The translations under genes and the position numbers were made by a program. 64,000 nucleotides of DNA from Harmothoe impar (taxonomy: Eukaryota; Annelida; Polychaeta; Phyllodocida; Polynoidae). The notes under the pieces are model-generated. The model saw nothing but the letters and a program-made list of their open reading frames with translations. It was not told the origin of the DNA and ran no database searches. Within the stretch, counting starts at the first letter, position 1; each line of letters opens with the position of its first letter. Location: the NCBI GenBank assembly GCA_947462335.1, contig OX381721.1:6324001-6388000 (forward strand). Direction: 5' to 3'. Below are positions 57,423 to 64,000 of the stretch, one piece after another.

Positions 57423-57846
57423 GGGATGTCATTGGTATCCAATTTATTTTGATTTCGATTATCACTATTTTGGTCTCTATTTTTCGAATATATCGATCAA
57501 TTGTGATATTGCAAACACAGCATATATCTGCTTGAAAAAATGGTACTTTCTTCTATTTATTTATTTCCTTATACATGAGTCTATAAAGAGGAACACTTGG
57601 TAGCACTTGAGGACAATCTGACATCTTTTTTCCTCAATATTATAAGCCTACAAAGCTCATCATTTTCAAACTGAGTGAAAAGCATGCTCTAGATGGAATA
57701 TTAACAAAACTATTGCAGTTTCAAATAGGTAGATCATGGGTTTATCAGTGATATGAATAGTTTATCGATATGAGGCTTTTGTCGATGGGATAATCAGAAT
57801 TCTCAAAATGTTGCTGTATCGATTCTGGGGGTATCGATGACATCCC
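57423..57846. mobile_element. Inverted-ended element, GGGATGTCA termini (hAT-like?)
   Basis: Starts GGGATGTCATTGGTATCC and ends GGGTATCGATGACATCCC. The interior has further ATCGAT pairs. Termini of the GGGATGT...CGATA type are common in hAT-derived MITEs, but no 8-bp target duplication is clear. Confidence 0.55.
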
Positions 57847-58214
57847 GACTTTTGTAAATGAACATTATTTTAGGTTTCATCTGGAGTTTCTTAGCCATCA
57901 TGATCATAAGCTAATGAAGCTAATCCTACATGGCTGAAATACTCCTGCAGAGTAAGCATATGACAGTGCATATTGATAGCAATGGGTATGGCACATAATT
58001 GCTTTAAATGGTCTATGCAGGGTGTGGAAATGACCACTACCAATCAGGTGTGAGTTAACCATACCTTACCATATGGTAGCCAATGAAATATATTACCTTG
58101 ATGACACGAAGAAGTCATCTAAGTTGTTTTAGAATTTCATGAATATCACATTTGGCTTTCTTGCCATCACAAAGAAGCGACTCAAAATATCATACCATCT
58201 ATTTTCCTCTATCC

Positions 58215-58390
58215 CATTAGCCTTGACGTTTCCCATTGGCGTGGAGAGACTCCAGACGTGTGGTCTCGAGGCGGCTTCACAAATCAGCCTGCGGGAAGGG
58301 TGAAGGGGCTAATCGTAAACCATCGACTAAAGTGCCCCCAAGGGGCATCCCTTTGGACACTGATAGCCGCTAAGCTCCCCACAGGGAGAT
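58215..58390 (-). repeat. Block S, reverse copy 3
   Basis: TTAGCCTTGACGTTTCCCAT, GGCGGCTTCACAAATCAGCC, GGACACTGATAGCC and TAAGCTCCCCAC, the complement of block S. Confidence 0.6.
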
Positions 58391-59434
58391 TCTGACACCT
58401 CGCAAAAGGAGTTGTTGTGAAAAGATGATAAGAGAAGGTAATATATTGTGTAACAGACCAGGGCAAGTTACCATTGGGTTAGCAGGTGGCTGCTGTTGTT
58501 GTTGTCTGAAGGATAATAACCCCAGGGGATATTGTTGTGAGGAGATGTGGATGTTACAGGAAATGCAATGAAGCATCCACCAGGTAGGGGACAGGAAGGG
58601 CTTGTTGGTACGTATCACTATTGTGGTACAGTCCTGTGTATTACACCATACCAGTATTCTGGTACAGCGCATGGTTCTGGTGCGTACCATTTAAATGGTA
58701 CATATGGTGTGATCTTTAGACCATGACAATAAGTCCATGGCAAGGTGTGCAGCCCCCTCAGTGCCTTATCAGTAATCACAGAACAATGGGTCTTATCTAC
58801 ACCAACACTGGGGGCATGGATTGGTGGAGAATATCCAACATTTTCTCATGAGTTCCCCTTTTTATATCCTTACCATTCAAGTAGGAGATAAAACCAAAAT
58901 GTAGAGAGATAGATCAGTTTCTAGGCTACTTCACTGTATATATTTTTTATCAGCAAATATAACAGAAAATTCAGAAATGCATTTTGCTTGGGCCCAATCA
59001 GACAATTTTATGAATATGTCTTGTTCAATGCATGGTATCTTAGTAAATATAAATGATTGTACTTTTTAAATCGGCTAGTGTGTGGATTGAGAAATTCTGT
59101 TTCCAATGGTACCAAGCATGATATAAAGTACATTAGCACTTTTGATTAATTATTATGTAAATGCTTAGATACACTGATGCTAGTGGGCATGCCATCATAC
59201 TAGTACGTCCTAGATGGTGAGTACATGTACAGCTCACTTAGGGCATACCAAAATAGTGGGTTTGTCCTCGACCTGTCCACCATGTTGTACAATGTAACCA
59301 CCGGGACTCCAGTAAGTGCTGTTTCAGGGGTCTTCAGAGCTTGTATCTTATTGATAAATACAGGGTGCTGTTTGTTCATAGGGGGTGGCAGTCGAGTGCT
59401 TAGAATATAAAGGAGGGATGGGACAATAGTCTCA
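58391..59434. other. Anonymous sequence
   Basis: No gene. Near 58620-58705 the phrase TGGTAC/GTACCA occurs repeatedly in both orientations. GATGGTGAGTACATGTACAG at 59214-59233 superficially resembles a cassette start but has no acceptor AG. Confidence 0.4.
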
Positions 59435-59609
59435 CAGCCAAAAATGAATGTTTCATTTCAAGAAAACAAAATAAATAAACTCACATTGTGGACAAACGAT
59501 TAGTTTTAAGAACATCTGTTTTTCTTAATTTTTCGTAAAACTAGTTGTTTATCCCACAGACAACATGATTTATCTTCTTTTCTTGGAACGAGAAAAAAAG
59601 CTTGGCGGT
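59435..59609. mobile_element. Small palindromic MITE (family H), copy 2
   Basis: Starts CAGCCAAAAATGAATG and carries AAACGATTAGTTTTAAG and its complement. The right end is degraded (AAGCTTGGCGGTTA). Confidence 0.6.
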
Positions 59610-59903
59610 TATAGATCGGGTACAGTACTCGTGTACTGTTTACACATCTTATTTTACATACCTAGTCCCCTTTGTTGGGTTGTCTCCCAGATGCCTATAT
59701 CTTAAGGTCTGGGCCTACCTTGTTTCACTAGCACCTCTTCTTTTTACTCAAACATAGCCCCTTTTTGTTTACATTTTCAATATGCTAAAAATACCTTTAA
59801 TGTGGGTGTTGTAGGATGGCTTCCTGTCTGAAATTCTCTTGTTCCCCCATCCACACTTTCTGTAGGCCTGTTTGACAGGGGCCACCCAAGTTCAACAAGG
59901 TAA

Positions 59904-60226
59904 GGGAGTGGTCATTTTTTAACAACAGGGGGGGGGGGGTCGGTGTATTTCCGTGCGAGCAGGTCGAAATCTTTCTGGTCCCCCCCCCCCGCGAGAGGGG
60001 TCGAATCTTTTTGGTCCCCCCCCTCCAGCAGGTTGAAATTGAGCTCGGCAGAACCCTTTGAGCTATAGTAATGCGCTGGCTTTTCCACTAAAATGGGGTG
60101 TAATTTTTTCGTTACCCCCCTCAAGAGGCGTCCAAATATTTTTGGTCCCCCCCTTCAAGGGGTCCAAATTTTTTTGGTCCCCCCCAAATCCACCATCCCC
60201 CCTGTTGTTAAAAAATTATCACTCCC
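59904..60226. mobile_element. PIF/Harbinger-type MITE, copy 4
   Basis: 323 bp with GGGAGTGGTCATTTTTTAAC and inverse ends, flanked by TAA (59901-59903, 60227-60229). With the three TTA-flanked copies this fits the TWA target preference. It carries long G and C runs. Confidence 0.9.
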
Positions 60227-60618
60227 TAATGAACAAAAAGGTGCCCAAGCCTCCCTCAGGTAACAAGCCTAATTACCTTTAAATTATTCTGTAATGAGAA
60301 GTGGCACCATGAACTGTGGTACTCTCTGTGAGTTAACAGCCATCGTTTGCCTACAGCAGTGATGGTGCCAGGGTTTGTACTTCCAGCTGTCTGTTTATGT
60401 CTAATGACTGTGCCTTAAGTGTGATGCCGCTTCCACGTCCAATCCTACTTACATTCATTCATTCACTCCTTGAACTAAAACTGTACCAGGGTACAATGGC
60501 TGGGCAACCACTCATTGATACCTATGTGCTCCATTTCAACATTATATTCAAATTCAAGGAGATAACTCTGCTACAGTCGCCCTTGTACCGGGGACTTAAT
60601 TCAATAATTGTATACCTA

Positions 60619-60840
60619 CCGTAAATTCCCGCGTACTACCCGCGGGTTGTATGCAAACCAAACGCAGCTTTCATTTGATACCAAACATGCCTATATAGGG
60701 TGCGGGTCATACGAGGGTTTTTATTACTATAGAACAGTACTAAAATTGAAATTTTCAAATTCAAAAACGGGTTATAGGATTCTCCTGAGTTGGGGGTGCG
60801 GATTATACGCGAGATGCGGGTAGTACGCGGGAATTTACCG
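60619..60840. mobile_element. 222-bp TA-flanked MITE (CCGTAAA family), copy 2
   Basis: Ends CCGTAAATTCCCGCGTACTA and an inverse differing at one base, flanked by TA (60617-60618, 60841-60842). The interior phrase ACCAAACATGCCTATATAGG is shared with 39243-39464. The length is the same, but the terminal sequence differs after CCGTAAA. Confidence 0.85.
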
Positions 60841-60879
60841 TATATGTTGTCTATATACAGTGTATGGGGTCACACATAT

Positions 60880-62690
60880 AAATAAAAGTACAGTTGTGTT
60901 TGTTTCAACCTTTGAATATCGCAGTGCAAACCATGATTACTGCTTGAATAAAAATCTTTGATCTTTAATCTTTGATGGCTCTGCTGCAGACTTTAACTCC
61001 TCAGAGAGGAATATAAGGTGACATGGTTGCCTCAGGTTGGACTGGTGTCCATGGGCACAGGGCGGCAGGTAAAGGACTTATTGCGAGAAGTGCAGGCATT
61101 CAGGATAATGCACAGAGAATATGTGATAATTTGGCCTACAAGAAGTATCCGTTTTTACTGAATGTAAGGACAGTTTTAGCCATAGATGTAGCCGAGATGG
61201 TGAGCCTTTTTCAGTAAGAAAATAAGCCCCAACAAATATCAACCACTCCCTCCTGATTTCTCCTGAAGGCCTATGTCAATGAAGTTTATAACCATGGTGT
61301 TCAGATATGCATCAGTCTACATAGTTACATGGTAAGGTAAAGTAAGAGTGAATGTCCATCTCCACATTAGAAATGCCCAAAAGGAATCCTCCTTTATTCT
61401 ATTACGTCCAGTCTATTGTCATACAACAGATAATATAGGTTATTCAAGTCTCAATGTATCAATTACAAGTTATATGCATTGACTTCATTTAATCGATCTC
61501 ATCATTTGGAAAGGGGATGGTAAACTGTGTATAAATCTTCATTAAGTTTAACTGAAACTTGGTCATCTAAAAGGTAACTACTAGGAAAACAAAAGTAGGT
61601 TTTCCTGGTGGTCATCCTGACACTGGACACGAGTGGAATAGTGTGAGTACCTGGTCCACTTCACACCGGATATCCTGTTTGTCAAGAGCCCATTAACAGA
61701 TGGCTAGGGAGACTAAGAGACTAAAAGGGTTTATCTTTTTCATGAAGTCCAGCAGCGCCACTACTTAAACTAAGCCCCCCCCCCCCGATTTTGCTGCGCA
61801 TTGAATTGACCATCGTTGTATTTAAGGTCATCTGACATAATCAAAATGGTGGTTTATTTGCATTTGTTTCTGTGGCAATATTCCACTCAACCTGCTGCAA
61901 ATAACCCACTCTCTGCCTTAAACTCCTTGACCTTTGCTTTTGTACTCTCAATTGTACTCTCAATTATCACCCATATCTTAAAGGTCAGTGATAACCACAC
62001 TCTCAACCTACTTTGCCGCTCACAATACCTTCATTCTCACACAAACACAGTTTTGCAACTTTTTCTCTGAGATGACCAATTTTAAAAAGAAAAAAAGGTG
62101 TCAGGCTTTCAAACCATGATGCCCTGGCCTGTATGAGTCATTAGACATGACTAAAGATGGCCTCTTGTGTACAGAGAGGTCAAGGGGAGCCATATAGTGT
62201 TATTGACGGCCCCTTCTTGCCAGACTAGCCCACACCCTGGGTCTTAACCTACACCACACACACCATCTTACCTGTGTCTCCAGGCCTAGTCCTGCCATAA
62301 CTTAGGGCAGTGTGGGCCACTCTGGCAGCTACACTGACTACCTGTGCTACCTGTTTACAGACCTCTGTCCTTTCCTTGCTCCCCACAGTGTCGTAGGTAT
62401 GCAGGCCATGTGCTTTAAGGACTGCAGCAATGTTGACACAAAGCAGAGGGGGACTTTGCTAAATGTCGGTATATCTCCAGTTTAATGCAAACTGTTGTGT
62501 TCTGCATCCCAGTATTTATTATGCGAATCCATGAGATTATGGCATTTTAATGCATCCAAATGCATGCACTTTCACCAGAATAAGATGCTCAAAGCAAAGG
62601 GGGAACTCTTTGAGTTGACTACCCTGCTTCTGTAAATAGAAACACCTGACCTCCTCCCAGAGGTTTAGATAAATGATGGGGTGTGCCCAA
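60880..62690. other. Anonymous sequence with a TCTTTGAT-type tail
   Basis: 60945-60975 is a short TCTTTGATCTTTAATCTTTG array that could be the tail of a retroposon. The rest has no recognised gene. ORFs at 61023-61217 and 61816-62070 show no domain. Confidence 0.4.
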
Positions 62691-62950
62691 CACTGAGAGA
62701 AGAAACTGTGTCAAAAGTATGTCCAGGTTGCCTCCAGAATGACTCCCCTCTTTAGAGAAGTCCAGGTTGCCTGAGGGAGCTTAGGAGTCATATGACCGAG
62801 AGAGCTATATGACTCCCTCAGGTAACTCCCTTAGGTTAGTCAGCAAGTCACCTAGGCTCCCTTAGGCAACCTGGACTCCCCTAAACAGGGGAGTCATTCT
62901 AGAGGCTACCTGGACTCCCTTGTGACGCTGTTTCTTTTCTCTGTGCAGTG
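62691..62950. mobile_element. 260-bp palindromic MITE (family N)
   Basis: Starts CACTGAGAGAAGAAACTGTG and ends with an inverse TTTCTTTTCTCTGTGCAGTG. The inner arms have CCAGGTTGCCTNNAGAATGA and complement. The interior repeats CCTGAGGGAGCTTAGG-like phrases. Confidence 0.75.
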
Positions 62951-63059
62951 TATCTAGTAAGGTCTAAAGGAAATGTTGCCTGGCCGTTGTCACAGAAGGA
63001 ACCGTCATATCAGACTAAGTCTCTACCCATACTCCCACCCCAAGCAACTTATCAAGGCC

Positions 63060-63290
63060 AAGGTGATGGCAATGTCAGCTTAGAGCTCTTCGTTTATGGA
63101 GGTAAAAACGAATGGCGTCTGCTGGACAGGAAGATGAGCAGGCAGCCCTCCCCCAAACCGGAAATCCGGCCCCTCTAGCCACAAGGAGGTTAGGGGGCAG
63201 TGGGGGAGGACCAGAGGGGGGGTTGGTGAGGCAGGGGCTAGGGAAGAGGGAATCCGTGTGGAAGGGGAGGGGGCAAGGTAAAGAGTAGCT
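63060..63290 (+). repeat. Block V, copy 6, with G-rich downstream tract
   Basis: GGTGATGGCAATGTCAGC, TATGGAGGTAAAAACGAATG and CCGGAAATCCGGCCCCTCTA are followed by a G-rich stretch to 63290. It is the only V block without a recognisable cassette upstream. Confidence 0.6.
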
Positions 63291-63399
63291 ATTGGAAGGG
63301 GATTATTATGGAACTTAAGAAATACCCCTCTGTACAAAAGTGGCTGTCTTTACGGAACGCGAATTGACTCTATACCACGAATTGATAAGGAATGTGATG

Positions 63400-64000
63400 C
63401 CCTTGCTCAAGCCCTCTCAGATATGATTATAAGACAATTTGTCAGCCTCAGACTAGCCACACCCTAACACTGCGCCTCACCCCAATTATTGCCAAATCTA
63501 CACACCTAACAAATGTATGTGGCTCCCTGTTGAGTGCTGCTGTTAAAACTAAAATCCTTTGGAAACTTACATCTTTTGTGGCTGGGTAATTTGATAGTTT
63601 GATAGATATATGAATGAGGATAGTTTGGTAGAAAACATTGCTCCTGAATATATGTTTAGCTGGATAATGTTATTTAATGAATAGAACTACTGATTACTGA
63701 CTTGAATTCAATAAGGGTAATTGCCCTCAGTCCTACTTGTCTTGTCCTGAACATCTCGGATTTCGTCCTTTAGCCATAGGTATACTTCCAACCAGCTAGG
63801 TGCCAATCATATATTGTCCTGTCTAACTGTTTTCAATGCATTTTACTGATGCTGACGATTATAATATCCTGTTTTTCTTTTGAACAAAGAATGTTGATTT
63901 ATGTCACATTCTGAGTTAATGTGGGAGCATGGCCTCGCTACTCGCTTACCAGGTTGCACCTCGTTCCTCTGTCGGCTCATTAAGTTGGACAGGCCGACAG
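63400..64000 (+). repeat. Block Q remnant and anonymous end of window
   Basis: GCCTCAGACTAGCC and ACACACCTAACAAATGTATG then TGGCTCC at 63440-63525 recall blocks at 26930 and 40020. The rest has no recognised feature. Confidence 0.4.

Noticed and set aside
62930..62960. Acceptor-like TTCTTTTCTCTGTGCAG
   Set aside because: It is the right terminus of the family N MITE, whose left end has the inverse sequence, and no donor is fused to it.

Overview
The window looks like non-coding DNA from a metazoan genome: AT-rich, full of short inverted-repeat DNA transposons (MITEs), with a 5'-truncated CR1/L2-type LINE end, two tRNA-like sequences and simple repeats. A marine invertebrate, perhaps a cephalochordate or similar, would fit, but the sequence does not prove the phylum. 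No bacterial gene organisation is present. The longest open frame is 197 codons and is low-complexity and repeat-derived. I find no host protein-coding gene. The window is best read as the inside of one very long intron, a long non-coding transcription unit, or an intergenic repeat island.

The most unusual feature is a series of five related cassettes, all on the + strand (first bases 7207, 16246, 23050, 34825, 45490; spacing about 9.0, 6.8, 11.8 and 10.7 kb). Each has a pyrimidine-rich tract (with CTAATC or CTTAATC about 15-26 nt before the AG in four of them), then AG joined directly to GTGAGT, then 28-35 nt, then CAG followed by GTA. An acceptor fused to a strong donor, with a second donor just downstream, is the layout of a recursive splice site (ratchet point) with its RS-exon. 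The lengths 35, 35, 33, 28 and 30 do not keep one reading frame, so ordinary coding microexons are less likely.

The cassettes sit in an old, diverged array of roughly 7-12 kb units. Blocks called S, V, W, Q, R and G below recur through the window, and blocks S and V follow most cassettes. One much younger tandem duplication is clear: copy A (34473-44125) and copy B (44184-52651) align almost base for base and each carries one cassette. Differences between them show clean empty and filled transposon sites. Copy A alone holds a TTAA-flanked element (37997-39234), a TA-flanked MITE (39243-39464), a retroposon with a 10-bp target duplication (41528-41734) and a TTA-flanked PIF/Harbinger-type MITE (41980-42290). 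Copy B alone holds a 971-bp TTAA-flanked element (44498-45468) built from palindromes; it ends 21 bp before the first base of the cassette exon.

Layout: 1-9 kb, unit 1 with LINE ends, two foldback elements and cassette 1. 9-18 kb, unit 2 with a microsatellite, a 26-bp minisatellite, three small MITEs, a tRNA-like sequence and cassette 2. 18-27 kb, a pogo-like element with a 46-bp minisatellite, a second tRNA-like sequence and cassette 3. 27-34 kb, mostly anonymous sequence. 34.5-52.7 kb, the young duplication with cassettes 4 and 5. 52.7-64 kb, more MITEs and block V but no intact cassette.
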